Positions 31,670-41,516 of a stretch of 64,000 bases of DNA are shown one piece after another; the first letter of the stretch is position 1, and every line of letters begins with the position of its first letter. The notes under the pieces were generated by a model. The model worked only from the letters and a program-made list of their open reading frames with translations. It was not told where the DNA came from and did no database searches. Location of the stretch: assembly GCA_050729835.1 (NCBI GenBank), contig JBOHLS010000001.1, forward strand, positions 1 to 64,000, read 5' to 3'. Position numbers and translations under genes: made by a program. This stretch comes from REEB95 sp050729835. GTDB lineage: Bacteria; Pseudomonadota; Alphaproteobacteria; ATCC43930; CGMCC-115725.

Positions 31670-34246
31670 TCAGTCGGGCTGGGTCGGTGGCGGGCCGAGC
31701 AGCGCCGGCAGCACGACGAACGTGCACAGCAGCGTATAGCCGAGCGAAATCGTCAGCAGCGCGCCCATCGACGCCGTGCCCGGGTGATTCGACAGCACCA
31801 GGCTGCCGAAGGCCGTGCCGGTGGTCAGCGCGCTGAACAGAATGGCGCGCGCCGTGCTCGACTGCAGAAGATCGGAACTGCCGGCGCGCCAGCGCATCAC
31901 GAAATAGATGTCGAACGACACGCCGATGCCGAGCAGCAGGGGCAGCGCGATGATGTTGGCGTAATTGAGCGGCAGACCGAAGACGACGGTGGTCGCCAGG
32001 GTCAGCAGGCCCGCCAGCAGCAGGGGCAGCAGCACCACCGCCACGTCGCGCGGGCGGCGCAGCACGATCAACAGTAGCAAGGCGATCGCCACCACGGCGA
32101 TGATCCCCGCGGTGACGAAGGCGCGGGTCACGGTGCGCGCGGACTCCTGGATCGTCACCGGCGAGCCCGTTGCGTTGGGCGCGATGGCGCGAACCGCCTT
32201 GACGAAGCGGTGCAGCACCGTGTTGTCGCGCGGATCGCCCTTGGGATAGGCCTCGACGAGCGCCCGGCTGTCGGCCGTCACCCAGTCGCGCCTCACCGCC
32301 GGCGAAATCGTATCGAGCGTCACCTTTTGCGCCTCGAGCGCCAGCCGCACGTCCTGCAGACGGCTCGGAATCTCGTCCGCAAGATTGGCCTTGAGCAATG
32401 GCAGCACGCGCGTTCCTTTGACCAGGATCGCATCGAGCGTGTGGGCCAGGCGTTCGGCGGCGGCATAGCCGTTGGTGATCTTCTTCAGCTCGGCATCGGT
32501 CGTACGGATGGCGTCGAGCGTCTCGCGATCGGTCGGCGGCGGCTTGACCGTCGCCGGCGACAGTGTCGGCGCGAGGAGCGTCCGGGCGTCGGCCAAGATT
32601 GCCAGCTTGGCGTCCTGGTCGTCGGGCACGAAGCTTGAGATGGTGACGGTCTGGTCGACCTCGGGCAGGGCGTCGAGCCGCTTGGCGAGGGTTGCCGCGG
32701 CGTCCGGCGACGGCGTCAGGATGTCGATCGTGTAGGGCGTGTTCATCGGGTCCGACATCAGGTCATTGAGCGTCGCCACCGATTCGGATTTCTGGTTCTG
32801 CAGATCGAGCGGGTTGAAATCGAACCGAGTGTACGGAGCGACGGCTAGGCAGGCGGCGGCGACGATCGCCGCGCCGATCAGCACCGTGCCGCGGCGGCGG
32901 AGAAGCAGGCGATCCGCCGCGCCGGCCCAGGCGAATCCGACGGGTCGAGGCTCGCCGCGCGGCCGCAACAGCGCCACCAGCGCCGGCAAGAGGGTCAGAT
33001 TGAGCACCAGCGCGATCATCATGCCGACGCCCGCGATCCAGCCCAGGTCGGAGACCCCGCTATAGTCGGTCGGGATGAACGAGAAGAAGCCGACGCCGGC
33101 CGACAACGCGGCGACTGCCATCGGCCGGCCGATGCCCGGGGCGGCACGCGTCAGCGCCTCGGTCAGGTCGCCCGTACGGTAGCGCTCGTCGCGATAGCGC
33201 ACGCTGAACTGGATGCCGAGGTCGACCGAAATGCCGACGAAGAGTACGGCAAACGCTACCGAGATCGGGTTGAACGGGCCGATCGCGAGCACCGCGAAGG
33301 CCGTCGTCACGACGAGCCCGACGACCAGGGTGACGATGATGGCGGCGAAGACGCGGAGCGAACGGAGCGCAAGCAGCAACCATAGGCAGAGCAGGCCGAG
33401 CGACAGCGCGGTCGAGAAGCCGGCGCCCTTGGCGAGCGTCGTCAGCTGATCGTCGTCGAGGGCGACGGAGCCCGTGATCCGGACGCGCACACCGCGATCG
33501 GGCGTCAGCCCCAGATCGACGGCCGCCTTACGGATCGCGCCGATCGCGTTCTCGCCCGGCGTCAGCGCTTTGTAGTCGAGCGTCGCCTGCGCCAGAACGA
33601 TGTGGCGCAGATCATCCGGCGTGGGGGCGCTGCCGCTCAGCAAGGTCTGCCACGACAAGGGTGCGTATTCGCCGGCCAGGGCGCTCGCGGCGGCGCGCTG
33701 CACGCCGCTGAGCGCGGCGGTGACGTCGCTCGCCGACACGGCGCCCTGCTGGACGCCTTGGGCCATCAAGCCGATGACGCCGAACACGCCGCGCAGACTG
33801 GGGTCGGCCGCCAGCGAGCCGAGAAACGGCTGCGCCGCGATCATCTGGTTGGCGTAATCCTGAACCTGGGCCCTCGGCAGGAACAACAAGCCGTTCCGGC
33901 GGAAGAATCCGTTGAGATCCGGAAGGCGCACGTTGTGGAATATCGCCGGTTCGCTGCGCAGCTTGGCGGCGAGCGCCAGCGCCGCGTCTTCCGTCTGATC
34001 CGGCGTCTTGCCGTCAACCACGATGACCAGCAGATCGACCTTCTGCGGAAACGCCTTGTCCATTTCCTGCGCGAGCTGGCGCCAGGGCAGGTTCGGCGTG
34101 ATCAGCTTGTCGAGGTCGGTATCGACCGTGATCCGGCTGGCCGCGTAGAATCCGGCCACGATCGCCAAAGCCAGCGCCGCCATGACGACGAGGGCGGCGT
34201 GGATGCGCGACCACTCGACGACCCGAGCGATGACACGGCCCATCAT
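31670..34246 (-). CDS. hpnN: HpnN, RND-type hopanoid transporter
   Basis: An 858-residue RND/MMPL-type membrane protein. TM1 lies near residues 15-35, a large periplasmic loop follows (ITVDTDLDKLITPNLPWRQ, then FPQKVDLLVIVVDG), then a cluster of helices with the sterol-sensing-like SVAFAVLFVGISVDLGIQFSVRYRDERY, and the pattern repeats in the second half (GIGVSFDIYFVMRWR). This is HpnN, which moves hopanoids to the outer membrane. It is convergent with hpnJ across only 10 bases. Length matches the family. Confidence 0.92.
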   Translation of the reverse strand: MMGRVIARVVEWSRIHAALVVMAALALAIVAGFYAASRITVDTDLDKLITPNLPWRQLAQEMDKAFPQKVDLLVIVVDGKTPDQTEDAALALAAKLRSEPAIFHNVRLPDLNGFFRRNGLLFLPRAQVQDYANQMIAAQPFLGSLAADPSLRGVFGVIGLMAQGVQQGAVSASDVTAALSGVQRAAASALAGEYAPLSWQTLLSGSAPTPDDLRHIVLAQATLDYKALTPGENAIGAIRKAAVDLGLTPDRGVRVRITGSVALDDDQLTTLAKGAGFSTALSLGLLCLWLLLALRSLRVFAAIIVTLVVGLVVTTAFAVLAIGPFNPISVAFAVLFVGISVDLGIQFSVRYRDERYRTGDLTEALTRAAPGIGRPMAVAALSAGVGFFSFIPTDYSGVSDLGWIAGVGMMIALVLNLTLLPALVALLRPRGEPRPVGFAWAGAADRLLLRRRGTVLIGAAIVAAACLAVAPYTRFDFNPLDLQNQKSESVATLNDLMSDPMNTPYTIDILTPSPDAAATLAKRLDALPEVDQTVTISSFVPDDQDAKLAILADARTLLAPTLSPATVKPPPTDRETLDAIRTTDAELKKITNGYAAAERLAHTLDAILVKGTRVLPLLKANLADEIPSRLQDVRLALEAQKVTLDTISPAVRRDWVTADSRALVEAYPKGDPRDNTVLHRFVKAVRAIAPNATGSPVTIQESARTVTRAFVTAGIIAVVAIALLLLIVLRRPRDVAVVLLPLLLAGLLTLATTVVFGLPLNYANIIALPLLLGIGVSFDIYFVMRWRAGSSDLLQSSTARAILFSALTTGTAFGSLVLSNHPGTASMGALLTISLGYTLLCTFVVLPALLGPPPTQPD

Positions 34247-34334
34247 GGCAAGGCGCTCAACGGAGCGGCCGGTGGCCGGCGTGACAGCAGCGGCAACATC
34301 GGCGTCCTACGATACGCAGCCGATGCCGGCCCGC

Positions 34335-34901
34335 CTAAAATCTGAAGCCGAGACGCACGCCCAGATTGGTAAGCCCCGGATTGTGCTGGGTGAGGTCGGC
34401 GTCGGAGATATGGTCGAGAAAGAGCGACAGGTTCGAGCGCCACGTGAAGCGGTAACCGAGATCGAGCTCTTCGTGAAACAGAATCCGCGAGCCGAGACCC
34501 ATGTGGTCGCGCGTATATGGGCTCGACTGGTTGGGCCCGTCATGCACCGCGCCGCCGAGGCCGAGTTCCCAGAAGAAGCTGTCGCCCGGCCGGAAGGAGT
34601 GGCGCAGGAAATCGCCCGCCCACGCCAGGCCGAAATAGCCGTAGCTGTTCTTGCCCTCGGTGTTGATGGTGACGCCCAGGTTCGGGCGCGGCGCCCAGAA
34701 CCAACTGAGGACGCTTGGCGAGGTGAACAGGACTTCGCCGTTGACGTCGACGCAACATTCTCTGTGGTCGACACCGATGGGAACGTCATGCTCCAGGACA
34801 CCCAGCTTCATTTCGTCGATGAGGCCGCTCCCGGCATGCGCCGCGAACGGCAGGAGCATCAGCCATGCGGCCGCGATCCAGGCGACAAACTTCCCCCTCA
34901 T
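34335..34901 (-). CDS. PagL-like lipid A 3-O-deacylase
   Basis: A 188-residue outer-membrane beta-barrel enzyme. The signal peptide (MRGKFVAWIAAAWLMLLPFAAHA) is followed by alternating strands, and the C-terminal FLDHISDADLTQHNPGLTNLGVRLGFRF-type block carries the catalytic His-Ser pair and ends in an aromatic residue, as barrels do. The family removes a 3-linked acyl chain from lipid A. ATG at 34901 is preferred over GTG at 34907. It lies upstream of hpnN on the same strand, so it may share its transcript and outer-membrane role. Confidence 0.8.
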   Translation of the reverse strand: MRGKFVAWIAAAWLMLLPFAAHAGSGLIDEMKLGVLEHDVPIGVDHRECCVDVNGEVLFTSPSVLSWFWAPRPNLGVTINTEGKNSYGYFGLAWAGDFLRHSFRPGDSFFWELGLGGAVHDGPNQSSPYTRDHMGLGSRILFHEELDLGYRFTWRSNLSLFLDHISDADLTQHNPGLTNLGVRLGFRF

Positions 34902-34992
34902 GCTCACTTTATCGGTGCCCCCCGCTTCGTTCCGATCGGCGCGTTACTTTGGCTAAAATCCTGTGGCTTGCCAAGTGATTCTGCGCCAGCGA

Positions 34993-35361
34993 TCAGACCG
35001 GCGCCGGAATTGCGAGGGCGCCTGGCAAGCGCCCGCCGCGTCGCATTTCGCGTTCGAGCTTGGCCAACACGTCCGGCAGCGTGCTGCCGGTGGCGAGCCG
35101 CACGCATCGGTGCAGCAGGGCGTAGTTGCCGTGGCGCATTTCGCCCGGCGCGCTCTTGACGACGGTGAAGAGCGGGCTTTCGAGGCTATGCCGGAAGATG
35201 GAGAAACTGGCGACGCCGTCGCGCTGGTCGATGGCATAGTCGCGCCAGATGCCGCGCATTACCTGGCGGCTGTAGATCTGTAACAGCTGGTCGAGCTCGG
35301 TGCGGCTGAAGAAGACGCGTCGCTGCCTGCGGTGATCGCTGAGGCGGGTGACGGTGGCCAT
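34993..35361 (-). CDS. DUF2794 family protein
   Basis: A protein of about 122 residues with the family's core: RRVFFSRTELDQLLQIYSRQV, WRDYAIDQRDGVASFSIFRH and PLFTVVKSAPGE. It is a small cytoplasmic protein conserved in alphaproteobacteria with no known function. The start at 35361 (MATVTRL) gives normal length; an upstream frame start adds an unlike segment. Divergent from the TPR-bamB-der operon. Confidence 0.82.
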   Translation of the reverse strand: MATVTRLSDHRRQRRVFFSRTELDQLLQIYSRQVMRGIWRDYAIDQRDGVASFSIFRHSLESPLFTVVKSAPGEMRHGNYALLHRCVRLATGSTLPDVLAKLEREMRRGGRLPGALAIPAPV

Positions 35362-35546
35362 CGGGGCGCGCGGCGGGTGCTCGCGGAGACAGTGCATGGC
35401 GTTGAACGCCAGTCTTTCTCATTTCGCGGCCGAAATCCAGCGGGCCGGCCGTGAGGACGGACCGCGCAACATGCCGAGTCCGGGGTTTGCAGGAACGCCG
35501 CCAAGGCGTTATGGTGCCGGGCGTTTTCGCGGGTCGGGGCCGGGTT

Positions 35547-36191
35547 TTGAGCGACATCTTCCGGGAAATCGACGAGGAACTCCGCAAGGAGAACTTCGCG
35601 AAGCTGTGGGCGCGTCATGGCCGGTGGGTGATCGTCGCGGCGGTGCTCGTCGTCGTCGCCACCGCCGTTGGCGTCGGCTGGCGGCAATACCGCGAGCAAC
35701 GCAGCGCGGCCGAGGGAACGCGCTTCGCCGCCGCGCTCGACCTCGTCCGTGACGGCAAGGACAAGGACGCCGTCGACGCGTTCGCGGCGATCGGGCAGCA
35801 GGCCGGCGCCGGGCACGCCATGCTGGCGCGCTTGGAAGAGGCGGCGCTCAAGGCGCGCACCGGCGACGCAGCTGGCGCCCTGGCGATCTACGACCGGCTG
35901 GCGGCCGATACCTCGCTCGATCCGGTTTACCGCGCGGCCGCGACGCTGCTCGGTGCGCGCACGGCGCTCGACAAAGGCGACGCCGCCGGCGCGATCCAAC
36001 GCCTCAAGCCGCTGACCGACGGCGCCAGTCCCTGGCGCCCGGTGGCCGTCGAGCTGATGGCCTTCGCGCAGCTCAAGACCGGCGACAACGCCGGCGCGCG
36101 CAAGAGCTTCCAACAGCTCGCCGACGACCCCAATGCGCCGCCGGGCGCGCGGCAGCGCGCCGCGCAGATGATCGCGGCACTGGGTCCATGA
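35547..36191 (+). CDS. TPR-like membrane-anchored protein (YfgM/DUF2133-type)
   Basis: A 214-residue protein with one TM helix (VIVAAVLVVVATAVGVGW, about 28-45) and a periplasmic helical repeat domain. The conserved N-terminus LSDIFREIDEELRKENFAKLW tells me the real start is the TTG at 35547, not the in-frame codon 96 bases upstream. YfgM in Escherichia coli is an ancillary partner of SecYEG and periplasmic chaperones. It overlaps bamB by ATGA, matching the yfgM-bamB-der order known in proteobacteria. Confidence 0.85.
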   Translation: MSDIFREIDEELRKENFAKLWARHGRWVIVAAVLVVVATAVGVGWRQYREQRSAAEGTRFAAALDLVRDGKDKDAVDAFAAIGQQAGAGHAMLARLEEAALKARTGDAAGALAIYDRLAADTSLDPVYRAAATLLGARTALDKGDAAGAIQRLKPLTDGASPWRPVAVELMAFAQLKTGDNAGARKSFQQLADDPNAPPGARQRAAQMIAALGP

Positions 36192-37498
36192 TCTTGCGCA
36201 TCGCGACCGGCGTCGCGCTCGCGGCGTGCCTGGTGCTTGTGGGTTGCGGCGGCACCAAGAAGGTTCATCTCGAGGGCACGCGCTTTTCCGTTCTCGAGCT
36301 GGAAAAGACCCTGACCCCGGATCCCAAGCTCGAGGCGACGCCGATCGCGCTGCCGGCGCCGTTCGACAACCCAGCCTGGCCGGGCGCCGGCGGCTATCCT
36401 AACCACGCAATGTACCACCTCGCGCTCGCGCCCAATATCAGCCGCGCCTGGAAGGCGAATGTCGGCGAAGGCGCCTGGCGCTACGGCCGCGTGACCGCGC
36501 AGCCGATCGTCGACAATGGCCGGGTCTTCGCGGCGGACGCCAACGACGTGGTCTCGGCCTTCGATGCGAAGAGCGGTGACCGCATCTGGCGCTTCAATCC
36601 GCAACCGAAGACCGACGAAGAGCAGATGTTCGGCGGCGGCATCGCCTATGCCGACGGGCGCGTCTTCATCGCCACTGGCTATGCCCAGGTGGTGGCTGTC
36701 GACGCCGCGACCGGCAAGGAAATCTGGCGCCAGAATCTGGCAAGCCCAGCGCACGGCCCGCCGACCGCCGCCGCCGGCCGTGTCTTCGCCATCACCGTCG
36801 ACAATGAGCTCGAGGTCCTCGCGGCGGCTGACGGGCATCGGCTGTGGACGCATAACGGCATCCCGGAGCCAACCGATCTCCTGATCGGCGCCAGCCCGGC
36901 GGTCCAGGGCGATACGGTGATCGTGCCGTATTCGTCGGGTGAACTCTACGCTCTGCGCGTCGAGAACGGTCGGCCGGTGTGGTCGGACAATCTCGCGACG
37001 TCGCGGCCGCTGGGCGCGCTGTCGTCGCTCGCCGACATCCGCGGCCAGCCGGTGATCGACCGCGATCGTGTTTTCGCAATCAGCCATTCGGGCATCCTGG
37101 TGGCGATCGACCTGCGCACCGGCGATCGCGTCTGGGAGCAGGATATCGGCGGCACCCACATGCCGTGGGTAGCCGGCGATTACATCTATGTTCTGGCGAA
37201 CGATCGCGACCTGGCGTGCCTGTTGCGCTCCGACGGCCATGTGCGGTGGGTGCGGCCGTTGCCGCGCTTCGCGGACGAAGAGGACAAGAAGAACCCGCTG
37301 CGCTGGTCCGGGCCGATCCTGGCGGGCAATCGCTTGGTGGTCGTTTCTTCCGATGGCGAGGCGTTGTCGATCTCGCCCTACACCGGCCAACCGCTCGGCC
37401 AGGTCCAGTTCTCGGACGGCGTCTATCTCGATCCGGTGGTGGCCGGCCGCTCGCTCTACGTCATCACCGACGAGGCCGATCTGGTCGCGCTGCGGTGA
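36188..37498 (+). CDS. bamB: Outer-membrane assembly lipoprotein BamB (PQQ-like beta propeller)
   Basis: A 436-residue lipoprotein (lipobox LVGC near residue 20) with a beta-propeller made of PQQ-like repeats, each ending in DxxxGxxxW-type sequences (for example DAKSGDRIWRFN, DAATGKEIWRQN, DLRTGDRVWEQD). BamB is an accessory of the BAM complex that folds outer-membrane barrels. The length is slightly above that of Escherichia coli BamB because of an extended N-terminal linker. ATGA overlap with the TPR gene; der follows after 13 bases. Confidence 0.9.
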   Translation: MILRIATGVALAACLVLVGCGGTKKVHLEGTRFSVLELEKTLTPDPKLEATPIALPAPFDNPAWPGAGGYPNHAMYHLALAPNISRAWKANVGEGAWRYGRVTAQPIVDNGRVFAADANDVVSAFDAKSGDRIWRFNPQPKTDEEQMFGGGIAYADGRVFIATGYAQVVAVDAATGKEIWRQNLASPAHGPPTAAAGRVFAITVDNELEVLAAADGHRLWTHNGIPEPTDLLIGASPAVQGDTVIVPYSSGELYALRVENGRPVWSDNLATSRPLGALSSLADIRGQPVIDRDRVFAISHSGILVAIDLRTGDRVWEQDIGGTHMPWVAGDYIYVLANDRDLACLLRSDGHVRWVRPLPRFADEEDKKNPLRWSGPILAGNRLVVVSSDGEALSISPYTGQPLGQVQFSDGVYLDPVVAGRSLYVITDEADLVALR

Positions 37499-37511
37499 CG
37501 GGCGGACTGCG

Positions 37512-38855
37512 ATGCTCTCCGTCGTCATCGTCGGCCGCCCCAATGTCGGCAAATCGACGCTGTTCAATCGCCTGGCCGGACGCAAGACCGCCCTGGTCGC
37601 CGGCGAAGCCGGACTGACGCGCGACCGCCGCGAGACCGTCGTCGACTTTGCCGGACTGAACCTGAAGCTGGTCGATACCGCCGGCGTCGAAACGGTCGTG
37701 CGTAACGACATGTCCGCTCAACTGCGGGCCCAGACCGAGAAGGCGCTGGCCGCCGCCGACGTCGTCTTGTTCGTGATCGATGCCCGCGAGGGCGTGACCG
37801 CGCTCGACCACGACGTCGCACGCTGGCTGCGCCGTCAGGGCAAGCCAGTCGTCCTGGTCGCCAACAAGACCGAGGGTCGGACGCCGCCTGGCCTGGCCGA
37901 GGCCTTCGAGCTCGGCCTCGGCGAGCCAGTGCCGGTTTCGGCCGAGCATGGCGAGGGGCTGTCGGCGCTCTATGACGCGCTGCTGCCCTTTGCGCCCGCG
38001 TCAGCCGGTGAATCGTCCGCGGCGTCGGCGCCGCAGGCCCTGTCGGCGCTGCAGCTCGCGGTGGTGGGCCGGCCCAATGTTGGCAAGTCGACCCTCGTCA
38101 ACCGCCTACTCGGTGAGGAGCGCGTGCTGACCGGGCCCGAGCCCGGCGTCACGCGCGACGCCATCGCCATCGCTTGGCAATGGCGCGGCCAGCCGATCAA
38201 GCTGATCGATACCGCCGGCCTGCGGCGCAAAGCCAAGATTGCCAAAGGCGTCGAGACGCTGGCCGCGGGCGATACGCTCAAAGCCGTCCGGTTCGCCGAG
38301 GTCGTGGTTCTGGTCATCGACGCAACATCGGGCGTGCTGCGCCAGGACCTGGCAATCGCGCGCCTGATTGCGGACGAAGGGCGCGCGATCGTGCTCGCCG
38401 CCAACAAGTGGGACCTCGTCGCCAATCCGAAGCAAGCTGCCGCCGATATCGCCGAGCGCATTTCCGAGTCGCTGCCGCAACTGGCCGGCTTGAAGCCGCT
38501 GACGCTGTCGGCGGCGACTGGCGCCGGCGTCGCCAGGTTGTTACCGGCCGTGCTCAAAGCCCATGCGGCCTGGAACCACCGCATCGCGACCGGCGCGCTC
38601 AATCGCCTATTGACGTGGGCGCAGGAGCGCCACCCGCCACCGTTGGTTGGCGGCCGGCGGCTCAAGCTCCGCTACATGACCCAGGTCAATGTCCGGCCGC
38701 CGACCTTCGCGCTATTCGCCTCCAAGCCGGGCGAGCTGCCCGACAGCTGGCGGCGCTATCTGGCGAACCTGTTGCGCGACCAGTTCGACCTGCCGGGCGT
38801 GCCGCTGCGGCTTATGCTGCGCAAAGGCAAAAACCCGTTTGCCACCGACGCTTAA
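37512..38855 (+). CDS. der: GTPase Der (EngA), ribosome assembly
   Basis: A 447-residue protein with two tandem GTPase domains. Domain 1 has GRPNVGKSTLFNRLAG and DTAG; domain 2, from about residue 185, has GRPNVGKSTLVNRLLG, DTAGLRRKAKI and NKWD. A C-terminal KH-like domain holds MTQVNVRPPTFALFASKPGELP. Der acts in 50S subunit maturation. The open frame extends far upstream into bamB in another phase; MLSVVIVGRPN sets the start. Confidence 0.95.
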   Translation: MLSVVIVGRPNVGKSTLFNRLAGRKTALVAGEAGLTRDRRETVVDFAGLNLKLVDTAGVETVVRNDMSAQLRAQTEKALAAADVVLFVIDAREGVTALDHDVARWLRRQGKPVVLVANKTEGRTPPGLAEAFELGLGEPVPVSAEHGEGLSALYDALLPFAPASAGESSAASAPQALSALQLAVVGRPNVGKSTLVNRLLGEERVLTGPEPGVTRDAIAIAWQWRGQPIKLIDTAGLRRKAKIAKGVETLAAGDTLKAVRFAEVVVLVIDATSGVLRQDLAIARLIADEGRAIVLAANKWDLVANPKQAAADIAERISESLPQLAGLKPLTLSAATGAGVARLLPAVLKAHAAWNHRIATGALNRLLTWAQERHPPPLVGGRRLKLRYMTQVNVRPPTFALFASKPGELPDSWRRYLANLLRDQFDLPGVPLRLMLRKGKNPFATDA

Positions 38856-38991
38856 TCGACGCTTGAGGACTACACTTTAATCGTTTGATATTAAAACAAT
38901 AAGTCAGGATTCCGAACGCGGAGTCTCGACACGCGCGCGCCTCCTGTGCGACTTTGGCGCGCGCCGTCGGGGTCTGGCGCGGTGGAGGACC

Positions 38992-39960
38992 ATGGCCAAG
39001 TCACTGAAATCGCCGGGTAAAACCGGGTCGCTCGGGCGCGCGAGCGCCAAGGGTGCGCGCGTCGATAGTCTGCGCAGCGTCGATCTCGGCGTCACCGACC
39101 TCAAATCGCGTGCGCGCTTCTACACCGATGTCTGGCGCCTGACGCCGGTGGTCGAGCACCCCGGTTCGGTCTATTTGCGCGGCACCGGCCCGTACCATCA
39201 TGTGCTCGGCCTCCATGCCCGCCCGCGGGCCGAATTGCTGCGCATCGACCTGACCGCGCCGGGCAAGGCCGAGGTCAACGCCCTGCATACCGGTCTCAGG
39301 AAGGCGGGTCTGGCCGAGCTCGAAAAGCCAGCGCCGATCAACGAGCCGGGCGGCGGGTACGGCTTCGCGTTCAAGGATCCCGAAGGCCGGACCATGCGCA
39401 TCGTCGCCGGCGATAAGCGGCATGCCGATGCCGGCGCACGTGCGGACCGACCGCTGGGCGTCACGCACGTCGTGTTGAACTCCGCCGATGTCGACGCGAT
39501 CAGCGCGTTCTACGTCGACAATCTCGGCTTCCGCATCATCGATCAGACGCGCATGATGACCTTTCTCTGCTGCAACGAACGGCATCACGTCCTGGCCTTC
39601 GCCCGCGGCACGGCGCCAACGCTCAATCACATTGCCTTCGAGATGTCCGACATTGACGGCGTGATGCGCGGGGCGGGCCGCATGCGCGAAAGCGGATTCG
39701 CTATCGAATGGGGCGTCGGCCGGCACGGACCCGGCAACAACGTGTTCGCCTATTTCGTCGGGCCGGACGAGGTGGTCATCGAATACACGGCGGAGATCGC
39801 CCGCATCGGCAAGAGCTACAAGCCGCACGGTCCCGAGGACTGGACCTGGCCGCCCGGCCGGATGGATCAATGGGGCATCGCCATCGGTCCGACCGATCGC
39901 ATGAAACAGGCGCAGCAGCGCATCGCGTTTGCTCCAGGAATCTTCCATCCGGCCGGTTGA
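38992..39960 (+). CDS. Two-domain VOC family protein, extradiol-dioxygenase-like
   Basis: A 322-residue protein with two glyoxalase/bleomycin-resistance (VOC) domains. The first starts at LRSVDLGVTDLKSRARFYTDVW, the second at GVTHVVLNSADVDAISAFYVDN. In the second domain H (GVTHVVL), H (LNHIAFEM) and E (VVIEYTAE) are in the positions of the Fe/Mn ligands of catechol 2,3-dioxygenase-like enzymes. About 25 basic residues precede the first domain. Substrate unknown; possibly cleavage of a catecholic compound. No partner pathway genes adjoin. Confidence 0.8.
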   Translation: MAKSLKSPGKTGSLGRASAKGARVDSLRSVDLGVTDLKSRARFYTDVWRLTPVVEHPGSVYLRGTGPYHHVLGLHARPRAELLRIDLTAPGKAEVNALHTGLRKAGLAELEKPAPINEPGGGYGFAFKDPEGRTMRIVAGDKRHADAGARADRPLGVTHVVLNSADVDAISAFYVDNLGFRIIDQTRMMTFLCCNERHHVLAFARGTAPTLNHIAFEMSDIDGVMRGAGRMRESGFAIEWGVGRHGPGNNVFAYFVGPDEVVIEYTAEIARIGKSYKPHGPEDWTWPPGRMDQWGIAIGPTDRMKQAQQRIAFAPGIFHPAG

Positions 39961-40082
39961 CCGCGGCCTTTCCGGCCTGAAATTTGCCCGACATTTGAGG
40001 TTTGTTACGACCGCCCGCATTTGAGCCGGTTGTGGCCGAAGTCTAGGAAACTATTAGGATATCGTTCCTACACTTGCGGCCG

Positions 40083-41516
40083 ATGATTCCCGCTCAACTG
40101 ACGCGCGAGCCTGGGACCGTGATGGCCGACATGCAGGCCGCTGCGCCGGCGCCGCACGTCGAAGACGCCGCCGTCCAGTGCGAGCTGGCGGACATGCTCT
40201 ATTCCTCGCCGTGGCCGGTCGCCACCAATCTGGTGATGACGCTGTCGGCGATCGGGCTGCTGTCGCTCGCCTTCGACACCCCGATCTTCCTGGGCTGGGG
40301 CGTGTCCATCGTCGGCATCTGCGTCATCCGCATCATGCTTTGGCGGCTCTACCACGGGCACCGTCACGACGACGGCTTCGCGCCGCAGCCGTGGATCCGC
40401 CGGTTCACCTATTTCGCCGCCGCGACCGGCTGCCAATGGGGCAGCCTCGCCATGGCGGTCGCGATCCGCTCGCATGCGCCGACCGACAGCTTCGTGCCGA
40501 TCATCATCGCCGGGCTGGCCGGCGGCATCGCCTCAAGCTACACGGCGCACGTTCCGGTCGTCGACGCGTTCGTCTGGCCGGTGGTGGCGCCGCTCATTGT
40601 CGTGACCTTCGCCGCCGGCGATCCGGCGCACATCGCGCTCGGCGTGCTCTATATCGCCTTCGCGCTCAATCTCAGCCTCATGGCGCGGCGCTCCTTCGCC
40701 TCGCTCATCGCGCTTATCCGCAACAAGGCGGAGAAGGAGAAGCTGGTCAGCCGGCTGTTCGAGGCCAATCGCCGCGCCGAAAGCGCGTTGCGCGCCAAGT
40801 CGGAATTCCTCGCCAACATGAGCCACGAGCTTCGCACGCCGCTCAACGCGGTGATCGGTTTCTCCGAAATCATCAGCGGCGAGGTGCTCGGGCCGATCGG
40901 CAACGAGAAATACCTCGAATACGCGCGCGACCTCAACGCCAGCGGCCGCCATTTGCTCGATCTCATCAACGACATTCTCGATCTGACCAAGATTACGGCC
41001 GAACGCCTCGACCTGGCCGACGAGGTGATCGACGTTGCCGATCTGGTCGATTCCTCGATCCGCATGGTGGCGCGCCGTGCCGCCGCGCAGAACATCAACC
41101 TCGTCCGGGTGATCGCACCCGAGGTCTATTGCGTGCGCGGCGACGAGCGGCGCTTGCGCCAGGTCGTGCTCAATCTGTTGACCAACAGCGTGAAGTTCAC
41201 GCCGTCGGGCGGCTCGGTCGCCGTGCGCGCCTCGATCGAGTTCGAGCGGCTGGTCATCGAGGTGCGCGATACGGGCGTCGGCATCTCCGAGGATGATCTG
41301 CCGATGGTGCTGGAGCCCTTCGGCCAGGTCGACAACGCGTTCAACCGCACCGGCGGCGGCACCGGCCTCGGCCTGCCGCTGACCAAGAAGCTCATCGAGC
41401 TGCACGGCGGCGTTTTCGTGATCGAAAGCGTCCCGAACCAGGGCACCGTGGTGCGGATGATCCTCCCGCCGGACCGTGTGGTGCCGTCGGCGCAGCCGGC
41501 CGACGCCGCCGCCTAG
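40083..41516 (+). CDS. Membrane-bound sensor histidine kinase
   Basis: A 477-residue kinase. About residues 50-200 contain five to seven hydrophobic helices, forming a membrane sensor with no large periplasmic loop. HisKA follows with FLANMSHELRTPLNAVIGFSE (phospho-accepting H248), then HATPase with LLTNSVKFTPSGG (N box), DTGVGISEDD (G1) and GGTGLGLPLTKKL (G2). It carries no receiver and no response regulator adjoins it. ATG at 40083 is used; a TTG nine bases upstream or an ATG at 40122 are alternatives. The stop overlaps that of the convergent SDR gene. Confidence 0.87.
   Translation: MIPAQLTREPGTVMADMQAAAPAPHVEDAAVQCELADMLYSSPWPVATNLVMTLSAIGLLSLAFDTPIFLGWGVSIVGICVIRIMLWRLYHGHRHDDGFAPQPWIRRFTYFAAATGCQWGSLAMAVAIRSHAPTDSFVPIIIAGLAGGIASSYTAHVPVVDAFVWPVVAPLIVVTFAAGDPAHIALGVLYIAFALNLSLMARRSFASLIALIRNKAEKEKLVSRLFEANRRAESALRAKSEFLANMSHELRTPLNAVIGFSEIISGEVLGPIGNEKYLEYARDLNASGRHLLDLINDILDLTKITAERLDLADEVIDVADLVDSSIRMVARRAAAQNINLVRVIAPEVYCVRGDERRLRQVVLNLLTNSVKFTPSGGSVAVRASIEFERLVIEVRDTGVGISEDDLPMVLEPFGQVDNAFNRTGGGTGLGLPLTKKLIELHGGVFVIESVPNQGTVVRMILPPDRVVPSAQPADAAA

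Noticed and set aside
35927..37711. A 594-codon minus-strand open frame
   Set aside because: Antisense to bamB and the start of der; no domain and shadow-like composition.
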